A DNA stretch of 64,000 bases from NCBI RefSeq assembly GCF_030291075.1, contig NZ_CP127407.1, positions 1,920,001 to 1,984,000 of the forward strand, written 5' to 3'. Both the position numbers and the translations under genes were made by a program. The notes below the pieces were generated by a model. It saw nothing but the letters and a program-made list of their open reading frames with translations. It was not told the origin of the DNA and did not search any database. This document shows, piece after piece, positions 7,405 through 15,324 of the stretch; the stretch's first letter is position 1, and each line of letters opens with the position of its first letter. The stretch comes from Stenotrophomonas sp. 57. GTDB lineage: Bacteria > Pseudomonadota > Gammaproteobacteria > Xanthomonadales > Xanthomonadaceae.

Positions 7405-9618
7405 ATGACCACTGAAGCCCGTACCTCCGCGCCGGAAGACAGCGACGAGATCGATCTGCGCCAGCTGCTTGGAACCTTGATCGACTACAAGTGGTGGATC
7501 GTCGGCATTACCGGCCTGTTCTTCGTGGTCTCGGTTGCATACGCGCTGCTGGTTACCCCCGTCTATCGTGCAGATGCGATCATTCAGGTGGAGCCCAAGA
7601 CGCCAAGCCTGCCTGGGCTTGCCGATATCAGCCAATCACTTGGCATGAGCACCGGTGCCGTCGAGGCAAGCACGGAGATCGCCCTGATCAAATCCCGCGC
7701 GGTCGTAGGGCACGCTGTCGAGCAGCTGAGGATGCATATCCAGGTCGTGCCAGAACGCTTCCCGGTCCTGGGTGGGTACATGGCGCGCCGCGCAGAAGCT
7801 GTCGATCCCGACGTGTTGGCAGCCCCGCTGCTGGGTATGTCGCGTTTTGGTTGGGGCGGAGAGGCGCTTGAGATATTCCAGCTCGACGTCCCGCGCCATC
7901 TCCTGTCCAGGGAGCTGACTCTTGTTGCCGGTGAACACGGTACCTACCAGTTGCTGGATGGGCACGGTGACCTGCTAGTGTCCGGCGTCGTTGGAAAGCC
8001 GGCCAGTGGGCGGGGAGTAACCCTGCAGGTGGCGAAGCTGCGGGCCAACCCGGGCATGAGGTTCGAGGTGGTCCGCGAGAGGCTGCTTACCGTAGTGGGT
8101 GATCTGCAGAAGGAAATTGGTGCGAGCGAGTCCGGCAAGGAGTCGGGTATTCTCGCACTCACTTATGAGAATACCAATGCGGATCTGGCGAAGAATTTTC
8201 TACAGAGGGTCGCGGAGGCATACGTGCGTCAGAACGTTGACCGCAACTCCGCTGAAGCGTCCGCGCAGCTGGCCTTCGTCAAGGAGGCGCTGCCCAATAT
8301 CCGCAATCAGGTTGATACTGCGCAGAAGACGCTGAGTGCCTATCAAACCCGTGCCAACTCGGTTGATCTGACCCTTCAGACGAAGGGCCTGCTGGACCAG
8401 GAGGTCGCGGTTGAGACGAGCATTCAGCAGTTACGATTGCAGCAGGCTGAGATGGATCGCAAGTTCACCCGTGATCATCCTGCTTATCAGGCGCTGATGC
8501 GCCAGATTGGCGAGCTGGAAGGGCGCAAGAGCGGCTTCCAGGGGCAGGTAAAGCAGCTTCCCGAAGCGCAGCAGGAATTGTTGCGTCTGACCCGGGATCT
8601 GCAGGTCAGCAATGAAATGTACACCGCAATGCTCAATCAGGCGCAACAGCTTGACGTTGCCCGCGCTGGCACTGTCGGAAACGTTCGCGTCGTGGATACG
8701 GCCGAGGTGGATTCGACAACGCCTGTTCGTCCGCGCAAGACGCTCGTTGTGCTTGTCGGAACGGTCCTGGGTGCATTGCTTTCGATTGCTCTGGTGCTGC
8801 TGAAGCAGCTGCTCAATCGCGGCGTGGAAGATCCATCGCAGATTGAGGAGCTGGGTCTTCCCGTGTACGCATCGATCCCGGTGAGTGTGCAGCAGCAGGG
8901 TGATTCCGTCCGCGGCAAGTTCCGGGCAGATGGAAAGCTGCATCTGCTGGCGGTGAAGGATCCGGCTGACCTGGCCATTGAGGCGGTGCGCAGCCTGCGT
9001 ACAAGCCTGCACTTCGCACGGCTGGAGGCCAAGAACAATATCGTGCTGATCTCGGGCGCCAGCCCGAATGCGGGCAAGACGTTTGTATCGTCGAATCTGG
9101 CCGCTGTGATCGCTCAGGCCGGCCAGAAGGTTCTGATTGTTGACGCTGATATGCGCAAGGGCACACTTCACAAAGCGCTGGGCGCAACCCAGATGCCGGG
9201 CCTGTCGGATCTGCTGGTCGGCAAGGCGGATTGTTCCGACGTCGTGCGCACGCTGCCGGGTCTCGAGAACTTGAGCTTCATCTCTCGTGGTGACGTTCCG
9301 CCGAACCCCTCCGAGCTGCTTATGCATGCCAATTTCACGCGGCTTCTCGAGGATCTGGCACCGCAGTACGACCTGATCATCGTTGATACGCCCCCGATTC
9401 TTGCCGTTACCGACGCCGCGATCATTGCCCATCACGCCGGCACCTGCTTGATGGTTGCCCGTTTTGGCCTGAATCAGGCAAAGGAACTGGCGCTGGCCAA
9501 GCGTCGATTCGAGCAGAACAACGTGCGCATAAAAGGCGCCATCTTCAACGCAGTCCAGCGCCGTGCAACTGGCTACTACAGCTACGGCTACTACGAGTAC
9601 AAATCGACTGCCGCATAG
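7405..9618 (+). CDS. wzc: Polysaccharide co-polymerase / tyrosine autokinase (Wzc family)
   Basis: A 737-residue bacterial tyrosine kinase. An N-terminal Wzz domain begins with a membrane helix (about 35-55) and includes a long periplasmic coiled coil (about 260-410) and a second helix (about 450-470). The cytoplasmic kinase has Walker A SPNAGKT (about 551-557), Walker A' VLIVDADMRKG and Walker B LIIVDTPP. The tail contains the tyrosine cluster TGYYSYGYYEY, the usual autophosphorylation site. It sets chain length and couples the polymerase to the Wza export channel. The phosphatase lies just upstream and wza is in the convergent operon. Confidence 0.93.
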   Translation: MTTEARTSAPEDSDEIDLRQLLGTLIDYKWWIVGITGLFFVVSVAYALLVTPVYRADAIIQVEPKTPSLPGLADISQSLGMSTGAVEASTEIALIKSRAVVGHAVEQLRMHIQVVPERFPVLGGYMARRAEAVDPDVLAAPLLGMSRFGWGGEALEIFQLDVPRHLLSRELTLVAGEHGTYQLLDGHGDLLVSGVVGKPASGRGVTLQVAKLRANPGMRFEVVRERLLTVVGDLQKEIGASESGKESGILALTYENTNADLAKNFLQRVAEAYVRQNVDRNSAEASAQLAFVKEALPNIRNQVDTAQKTLSAYQTRANSVDLTLQTKGLLDQEVAVETSIQQLRLQQAEMDRKFTRDHPAYQALMRQIGELEGRKSGFQGQVKQLPEAQQELLRLTRDLQVSNEMYTAMLNQAQQLDVARAGTVGNVRVVDTAEVDSTTPVRPRKTLVVLVGTVLGALLSIALVLLKQLLNRGVEDPSQIEELGLPVYASIPVSVQQQGDSVRGKFRADGKLHLLAVKDPADLAIEAVRSLRTSLHFARLEAKNNIVLISGASPNAGKTFVSSNLAAVIAQAGQKVLIVDADMRKGTLHKALGATQMPGLSDLLVGKADCSDVVRTLPGLENLSFISRGDVPPNPSELLMHANFTRLLEDLAPQYDLIIVDTPPILAVTDAAIIAHHAGTCLMVARFGLNQAKELALAKRRFEQNNVRIKGAIFNAVQRRATGYYSYGYYEYKSTAA

Positions 9619-9715
9619 GGTTCTTCAAGCTGGGGTGCGAGGTACATTGCCCTGTGGAGCAACTGCTGGCACCCGCCCTGTGGGTGATCAGGCTGATACT
9701 GGTGTGGTGCGCGTG

Positions 9716-10465
9716 ATGAAAAGTAGTGATTCGCTCCGTCTGTTGCGCGAGCTCCTCCTGCACAGAAACAAGGACTGGCGACAACACAATCCGGATCGCG
9801 ATGGTTGCGTGCTGGTCACGTTTGTGAATCCCTTGACCGTGCATGTCCTAAATCAAGCGCCGGGGTATGCAGAAGTCCTCGGAAAGTTTGATCTCATCCA
9901 GCCAGATGGGGGGCTGCTCGCACGGCACGCAACGCGCGTCCTGGGTTTTCCGGTAGCGCGTCGGTCATTTGATGGAAATTCGTTGGCGCCGGAGGTCTTC
10001 GCACATTGCGTAACCAATGGGCTGCGTGTTGGCTTCATAGGTGGTGTGGATGGCGTTGCCTCTGCGGCGTCGGGGCGCATCCAGGATGCATTCGGCATGG
10101 ACGTGAAGTACACGAGGTCCGGCTTCTTCTCAGCAGCAGCAGAGGTTTCAACGTGCTACGACGAGATCATCTCCAACGGGGTTGATGTCGTGGTCTGCGG
10201 AATGGGGGCGCCATATCAGGATCGTTTTCTTGTTGGTCTGAAGGAAGCTGGCTGGCGGGGCTTGGGCTTTACCTGCGGCGGCTATCTTGATCAGGTTGTG
10301 GATTCCGGCATCGAGTACTACCCGGCGCTGGTCAACAGGCTGAACCTTCGCGCGCCCTACCGGCTGATCCGTGAGCCTCGACGGCTGTGGCGACGATACC
10401 TCCTGGAGTACCTGCCCTTCATGTGGGCGGATCTGGCCGGTCGCCTGTCCAGAACACAACGATAG
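9716..10465 (+). CDS. WecG/TagA/CpsF-family (GT26) glycosyltransferase
   Basis: A 249-residue cytoplasmic, membrane-associated GT26 enzyme. Family markers are TFVNPLTVHVLN near the N-terminus, the DLIQPDGG segment, GFIGG and VVVCGMGAPYQD (the family's G-x-P-x-Q/E motif). GT26 enzymes add the next sugar to a lipid-PP-linked acceptor; GumM, WecG and TagA are relatives. It is the only recognisable glycosyltransferase besides the priming enzyme in the locus. The ATG at 9716 is preceded directly by an in-frame GTG, so the start is uncertain by a few codons. The acceptor and donor sugars cannot be read from sequence. Confidence 0.88.
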   Translation: MKSSDSLRLLRELLLHRNKDWRQHNPDRDGCVLVTFVNPLTVHVLNQAPGYAEVLGKFDLIQPDGGLLARHATRVLGFPVARRSFDGNSLAPEVFAHCVTNGLRVGFIGGVDGVASAASGRIQDAFGMDVKYTRSGFFSAAAEVSTCYDEIISNGVDVVVCGMGAPYQDRFLVGLKEAGWRGLGFTCGGYLDQVVDSGIEYYPALVNRLNLRAPYRLIREPRRLWRRYLLEYLPFMWADLAGRLSRTQR

Positions 10466-10532
10466 GCATGCATAGAAGAATGAAGTTGAAGCGATTGATT
10501 CCCGTCGCAGCTCAAGCGGAGTGCGGGGAACA

Positions 10533-11711
10533 ATGAGGGTTTCGAGTGCGGGCTCGGGCGTGAGCAGGTCAGCGCTTGCCTCGAGGATGTCGTCCTGGTC
10601 ACTGATTGCACTTGCAATCGCTGGTCTGATGAGTCCGTTCTCCTACAACATGCTGCCCGCGGGCGGCATGCTTGAGATCGTGTTCTTCCTCACGGCTCTC
10701 GTGGTGGCTCGTCTGCCGCGAAAGAACATGATCTGGCTCTTCCTGCTGGCAGGTCTATACGTGGTGGTCTCGTTCGCTCTCATGCGGGTGTCGCGCCCAG
10801 CGAACGTACTGGACTTCATCCAGGCCTACAAGGCATTCATCTACATCGTTCCGCTCTGCATGTTCGTCCGGTCCGGGGTCTTCTCTCCGGCGGCGTCTGC
10901 ACGCCTGCTGAAGCTCCTGATCGTTCTGTTCCTGATCAAGTACGGCTACTCGCTTGCATTGGATTTCAACGCCCGGATGGGGAGCCGGCCAGGCATCTAT
11001 GTTGAGAACAATTACGAACTGATATTCCTGATCCTGGTCTTCTATGTGCTTCGCAACGCACTCGGTCCGCGTCGAATGCTCTGGCTCGCATTGCTGTCCG
11101 TGCTGGTTGCAATATCCGGATCGCGGAGCTCGGTGCTGGCGCTGGTCGTGATGTTCTTCGGCATCTACATGACGCGGCTCAGCCTGAAAACCTTCTTCTA
11201 TGCATTGGGGTTCATTGTCCTTCTCGCCGGAGCGGCCCTGGTCTTTGTCGAAAGGTCTGCGGGTGGCGGCGTCGAAGATATCGACAGGTACAGGTTCCTG
11301 ATGGTTTTCCTATCCGAGACCAGCTCCTGGTCAATCTGGAACTATGCATTCGGGACGATGCCGCTGACGCCTCTCTCGACCCATGCCTGCAATGCACTCT
11401 CCTACTATGAAACGCTGTTCAGCTTCTCCGGTGACGGCAGCTGCTACTCGGTGATTCTGCATTCGTACCTGCTTCGAGCGCTCTTTGATCATGGCGTGCT
11501 TGGTCTGCTCTTCCTGCTCTTCTTCATTGGCAGGTCGCTTCGTGTGAGCGGGTACAGCAAAGTCGATGTCCTGGTTGTGCTGGGAGTAATTCTGAGTTCT
11601 GCCGTTTCAGTATCGGCAATGAACAGCATCTTCGTAAGCCTTGGGCTGATGCTTGCGTTGGGGATGCGTAGAGAATCCGCGCCCTTGTCTCCTGCAGCGA
11701 ATGGGCATTGA
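10533..11711 (+). CDS. wzy: O-antigen/exopolysaccharide polymerase (Wzy-like)
   Basis: A 392-residue, strongly hydrophobic protein with about ten membrane helices and one larger periplasmic loop (about 250-320), the usual Wzy topology. Sequence conservation in this family is low, so the call rests on topology and on its position between a glycosyltransferase and the flippase. The segment GSRSSVLALVVM resembles the short motif common to O-antigen ligase/polymerase proteins. It would link flipped repeat units in the periplasm. The ATG at 10533 follows a GGGGA site; a GTG 4 codons upstream is possible. Confidence 0.75.
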   Translation: MRVSSAGSGVSRSALASRMSSWSLIALAIAGLMSPFSYNMLPAGGMLEIVFFLTALVVARLPRKNMIWLFLLAGLYVVVSFALMRVSRPANVLDFIQAYKAFIYIVPLCMFVRSGVFSPAASARLLKLLIVLFLIKYGYSLALDFNARMGSRPGIYVENNYELIFLILVFYVLRNALGPRRMLWLALLSVLVAISGSRSSVLALVVMFFGIYMTRLSLKTFFYALGFIVLLAGAALVFVERSAGGGVEDIDRYRFLMVFLSETSSWSIWNYAFGTMPLTPLSTHACNALSYYETLFSFSGDGSCYSVILHSYLLRALFDHGVLGLLFLLFFIGRSLRVSGYSKVDVLVVLGVILSSAVSVSAMNSIFVSLGLMLALGMRRESAPLSPAANGH

Positions 11712-11811
11712 TGATGGTTCTCTGCGTTGTCCGTGAGGTGGCATTGGTGGGAGAGGCGCCATTGAATCGCGGCCGCCTCCAGCTCACTGGGCTCACGCTG
11801 GCTTGCCGCTG

Positions 11812-13041
11812 ATGGATGCATCTACCCTCAAGCGTTTGTCTGGAAACGCCGGCGCACTGTTGGCCATCCAGTTGGCCAATGCGCTGTTGCCCCTTGTGCT
11901 GGCTCCGTACCTGACGAGAGTACTGGGACGAGACGGCTATGGCGCATTCGCGTTCGGTGCCGCATTGATTCAGTTCGCAGCGATCATCACCGACTATGGC
12001 TTCGGGATTTCGGCTGTCTATCAGATTTCAAGAGCACGCGGCCATCGGGAGCGCATTCGCCGGATCGCCGGGGCAGTGCTGCTGGTAAAGCTGGCGCTCT
12101 TTGCTTTGGTGGGCGTGGCGTTGATTGGCTACGTGATGAGCGCAGACCACGTTCCGGGCGGCAGTATCTACATCGTACTCCTGCTGATATCGATCCTGGG
12201 CCTGACACTGCAGCCGGTATGGCTGTTCCAGGCACTTGAGAAGATGGCCAGCGTGACGATCTACATCGTGGCGTCTCGCCTGGCCTTCGTTCTGCTCGTC
12301 CTGCTCTTCTGCCGCAGCGCCGACGATCTTCCTCTGGTGGCAGTCCTCAATGGGATGGCGTACCTGTTTGCAGCCCTCGCCGGCTTGTATGTCATGCGGG
12401 GGCGCGGCCTCGCACCCTGCTGGCCGGGCCTGAAACGTATAAGAGTGATTGCGGGTGCCTCCACGGAGTACTTCTGGTCACGGATTGCGGTTGTCAGCTA
12501 TGGCGCGGGCGCGACCATTTTCCTGGGTGTCTTCGGCACCGCAAGCCAGGTTGCGATCTTCTCCGTGGCTGAGCAGTTCTACAGGGGGGCCATCGCCATC
12601 TACTCGCCAGTAACCCAGGCGATATACCCGTATATGGCCAGGTCGCGCGACATTGCCTTGTTCAGGAAGATATTCGTCGGTGCACTCTCTTTGGCGGTGC
12701 TGGGTGTCGCATTTGGAATCCTCTGCGGGCCGATGCTGATATCGATGATATTTGGAGAGGGCTATCAGGAGAGCTACCCGGTGCTGGTGGTGTTTCTGCT
12801 TGCGCTGCTTGCCGCCATCCCCTCAATCCTTCTCGGCTACCCCTTCCTGGGCGCGCTGGGACAGGCGAAGGTCGCCAATCGCAGTGTCTTCCTGGCCGGC
12901 TTCGTTCAGGTGCTGGCACTGAGTGCCATCTATTTCCTGGGCGTTGGCTCTGCGTTGACAGTGGTTGTCGCGGTGCTTCTGGCCGAGTCAAGCGCTCTTA
13001 TCTGGCGCGCACGTGCTGCTTACCCTTATCTAAAAGCTTGA
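11812..13041 (+). CDS. wzx: Polysaccharide repeat-unit flippase (Wzx family)
   Basis: A 409-residue membrane protein of the MATE-like polysaccharide transporter superfamily, with about 12 helices. It opens LKRLSGNAGALLAIQLANALLPLVLAPYL, containing the family's N-terminal helix followed by PYLTRVLG, and FAFGAALIQFAAIITDYGFG is likewise typical. It would move the undecaprenyl-PP-linked unit across the inner membrane. The start is ATG at 11812, with a TTG three codons earlier as an alternative; no clear ribosome site was seen. It follows wzy by 100 bp and precedes the CDP-ribitol synthase by 13 bp. Confidence 0.88.
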   Translation: MDASTLKRLSGNAGALLAIQLANALLPLVLAPYLTRVLGRDGYGAFAFGAALIQFAAIITDYGFGISAVYQISRARGHRERIRRIAGAVLLVKLALFALVGVALIGYVMSADHVPGGSIYIVLLLISILGLTLQPVWLFQALEKMASVTIYIVASRLAFVLLVLLFCRSADDLPLVAVLNGMAYLFAALAGLYVMRGRGLAPCWPGLKRIRVIAGASTEYFWSRIAVVSYGAGATIFLGVFGTASQVAIFSVAEQFYRGAIAIYSPVTQAIYPYMARSRDIALFRKIFVGALSLAVLGVAFGILCGPMLISMIFGEGYQESYPVLVVFLLALLAAIPSILLGYPFLGALGQAKVANRSVFLAGFVQVLALSAIYFLGVGSALTVVVAVLLAESSALIWRARAAYPYLKA

Positions 13042-13054
13042 GGATGTTGGTCAT

Positions 13055-14449
13055 ATGAAGGACGTCAAAAACATAGCGGTCGTTCTCGCGGGGGGGAAGG
13101 GCTCAAGGAGCGGCTTCAACAAACCCAAGCAGATGATGAAGCTTGCTGGAAAGACGGTCCTTGAGCATGTGATTCAGGCCTTCCAGTCACATGAGGCCAT
13201 CCACGAGATACTGATCGTTTCCAACATGGACTGCATCGAGGAAGTCGAGTCCGTTGTCACCAACGGTCGGTTCGGAAAAGTGAAGGCCATCATCGGAGGC
13301 GGGAGTGAGCGCTACCAGTCCTCGCTGGCTGCCATCGATGCGACACGGCATTACTGCAAGGATCACAGGGTTCAGCTGATCTTCCACGATGCGGTGCGCC
13401 CGCTTATCAGCCGTCGGATCATTGGCGATGTCGTCGAGGCGCTGCGGAGCTACAACGCAGTGGATGTGGTGATCAAGACGACGGACACGATCATCGTCGC
13501 GGATCCCAGGACCAACACGATCTCCGGGATACCCGATCGCAGCCTGCTGAGGAATGGGCAGACCCCGCAGGCGTTCTCGCATCAGACGATCGAGCGCGCT
13601 TATGGCATTGCCATGAAAGATCCCTCCTTTGTAACCACCGACGATTGTGGCGTTGTCCTGAAGTACCTTCCCGAAGAGAAGATCTTCCTGGTGGATGGCG
13701 ATACAGGCAACATGAAGCTGACTTACGAAGAGGATCTGCATATCCTCGACAAGCTCTGCCAGCTGCGCTCGACGCTCCTGGATGTAAAGGAACGAGTTCA
13801 GTTCTCACTTTCGGCGCTGAGGGGCAAGGTCCTGGTCGTCTTCGGCGGGACGAGTGGGATCGGCAAGGAAATCGCCGATATCGCGACTGCGTATCAAGCC
13901 AAGGTTGTTGTGGCTGGCCGTTCGACTGGCATCGACATATCCAGTCTTGAGGACGTCACAGGCCTGCTTGCCGACGTCGCGCGCAAGCATGGCAGGATTG
14001 ATTTCGTTGTGAACTCGGCGGCAGTGCTGGTACGTCAACCTCTGGTTGATATGGATCAGCTGGATGTGGCCGAGGCAATCAACGTGAACTATGTCGGTGC
14101 AGTGAATGTCGCGCTCGCATCTTTCGACTATCTCCGCGACTCGCAGGGGCAGCTGCTCAATTTCACCTCCAGCTCGTATACCTACGGAAGATCGATGTAC
14201 AGTCTGTACAGTTCGTCGAAGGCCGCGGTGGTCAACCTGACGCAAGCGCTCGCTGATGAATGGCACGCTCAAGGCGTGCGGGTGAATTGCGTGAATCCAG
14301 AACGAACCGCGACTCCCATGCGCACGAAGGCCTTTGGAATCGAGCCGGAAGGCTCCCTGTTGAGTGCGGAAGAGGTTGCAGAAAAGTCCCTGCTGGTGCT
14401 GCTGTCTGACTACACGGGCCAGATCTTCGATGTGAAGAAGACGAAATGA
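13055..14449 (+). CDS. Bifunctional ribulose-5-phosphate reductase / CDP-ribitol pyrophosphorylase (Bcs1-like)
   Basis: A 464-residue fusion. Residues 1-235 are an IspD/TarI-type cytidylyltransferase, with the nucleotide loop LAGGKGSRSG (11-20) and HDAVRPLIS (111-119). Residues 255-464 are a short-chain reductase with GGTSGIG (264-270), NSAAV (320-324) and the Tyr385-x3-Lys389 pair. The same domain order occurs in Haemophilus influenzae Bcs1, which reduces D-ribulose 5-phosphate to ribitol 5-phosphate and activates it with CTP to CDP-ribitol. A generic IspD role is unlikely because the fused reductase and LicD neighbour point to ribitol. Its stop overlaps the next start by 4 nt, so the two products are made in coordination. 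Confidence 0.85.
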   Translation: MKDVKNIAVVLAGGKGSRSGFNKPKQMMKLAGKTVLEHVIQAFQSHEAIHEILIVSNMDCIEEVESVVTNGRFGKVKAIIGGGSERYQSSLAAIDATRHYCKDHRVQLIFHDAVRPLISRRIIGDVVEALRSYNAVDVVIKTTDTIIVADPRTNTISGIPDRSLLRNGQTPQAFSHQTIERAYGIAMKDPSFVTTDDCGVVLKYLPEEKIFLVDGDTGNMKLTYEEDLHILDKLCQLRSTLLDVKERVQFSLSALRGKVLVVFGGTSGIGKEIADIATAYQAKVVVAGRSTGIDISSLEDVTGLLADVARKHGRIDFVVNSAAVLVRQPLVDMDQLDVAEAINVNYVGAVNVALASFDYLRDSQGQLLNFTSSSYTYGRSMYSLYSSSKAAVVNLTQALADEWHAQGVRVNCVNPERTATPMRTKAFGIEPEGSLLSAEEVAEKSLLVLLSDYTGQIFDVKKTK

Positions 14450-15267
14450 CTGCGCATGCGATCGAAGATGTTCAGCAGGTGATGCTCAATGCGCTTCAGG
14501 AGTTTCACGAATTCTGCCTGCGGAATCAGCTTCGCTATTACCTAATTGGCGGCAGTCTGATTGGTGCGGTTCGGCACCAGGGGCCGATCCCGTGGGACGA
14601 TGATATCGACATTGGAATGCCCAGGTCCGACTATCTCCGATTCCAGAAGCTGTCTTCGGAGTTCTCGCCGAGTTATCGTGTGTCGTATGTTGGGGGAGAT
14701 GCTGGATACATCTATCCTTTCAGCAAGGTCTACGATGTCAGCACGTCGGTTACGGAAGTGCTGTGTTTCGAGTTCACCCGGGGGGTCTGGCTGGATGTGT
14801 TTCCATTGGATGGGACATTCCAGGGGCGGGCGATGCGGACTTTCCATCTCTGGCTTGCCCGCCTGATGAAAGGCGGCTTTGCCACGGTAACCGGTGCCTA
14901 TGTTCCGAAGGACTGTTCCCGAGCCGTTCGAAGCGTGCGCGCGTGCATCAGGTGGGTTGCGAAGCCGGTTCCTGTAGGCTGGATTCATTCAGCCCTGCAT
15001 TCCTTCCTGGCGATGAAGTCGTTTGACGCGTCTACCCACGTGGCGAATCTGCTGGGCCGTTGGGGCCCGCGAGAGGTGTCCCGGCGCGAAGTCTTTGAAG
15101 CGGCCGTACCGATGCAGTTCGCCAATCATGAATTCCTGGCGCCGGTTGGTTACGATGAGTATCTTCGTGGCGTCTATGGCGATTACATGAGGCTGCCGCC
15201 GGAGGCCGCGAGGGTTCCGGCGCATTCCACGGGTCACATCTCACTTGTGAAATCGTTTATCGACTGA
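14446..15267 (+). CDS. LicD-family phosphotransferase, probable ribitol-phosphate transferase
   Basis: A 273-residue LicD/fukutin-type nucleotidyltransferase-fold enzyme. The core motif is GGSLIGAVRHQG (35-46) followed by IPWDDDIDIGM, with metal-binding acidic residues at 51-55. Family members transfer phosphocholine (LicD) or ribitol phosphate (eukaryotic fukutin and FKRP) from CDP-activated donors to sugars. Because the gene overlaps a CDP-ribitol synthase by ATGA, ribitol 5-phosphate is the most likely group transferred here, to a sugar of the exopolysaccharide unit. It is the last gene of the plus-strand operon and faces yjbH tail to tail. Confidence 0.82.
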   Translation: MTAHAIEDVQQVMLNALQEFHEFCLRNQLRYYLIGGSLIGAVRHQGPIPWDDDIDIGMPRSDYLRFQKLSSEFSPSYRVSYVGGDAGYIYPFSKVYDVSTSVTEVLCFEFTRGVWLDVFPLDGTFQGRAMRTFHLWLARLMKGGFATVTGAYVPKDCSRAVRSVRACIRWVAKPVPVGWIHSALHSFLAMKSFDASTHVANLLGRWGPREVSRREVFEAAVPMQFANHEFLAPVGYDEYLRGVYGDYMRLPPEAARVPAHSTGHISLVKSFID

Positions 15268-15277
15268 GTCGAATGCA

Positions 15278-15301
15278 CGCCGCAGGTTCATTCCTGCGGC
15301 G
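15278..15301. terminator. Hairpin between the convergent polysaccharide operons
   Basis: An 8-9 bp GC-rich stem (CGCCGCAGG paired with CCTGCGGCG) with a 6-nt loop lies 10 bp after the licD-like stop and 23 bp before the yjbH stop. It has no T-run on either strand, so it is only a weak intrinsic-terminator candidate, possibly acting in both directions. Confidence 0.4.
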
Positions 15302-15324
15302 GCATGTCCGCCAGTTTGAGGCGC

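Noticed and set aside
13055..13750. Reading the cytidylyltransferase domain as the housekeeping IspD
   Set aside because: It is fused to an SDR reductase, lies in a polysaccharide operon and is coupled to LicD; housekeeping ispD is normally beside ispF, which is absent here.
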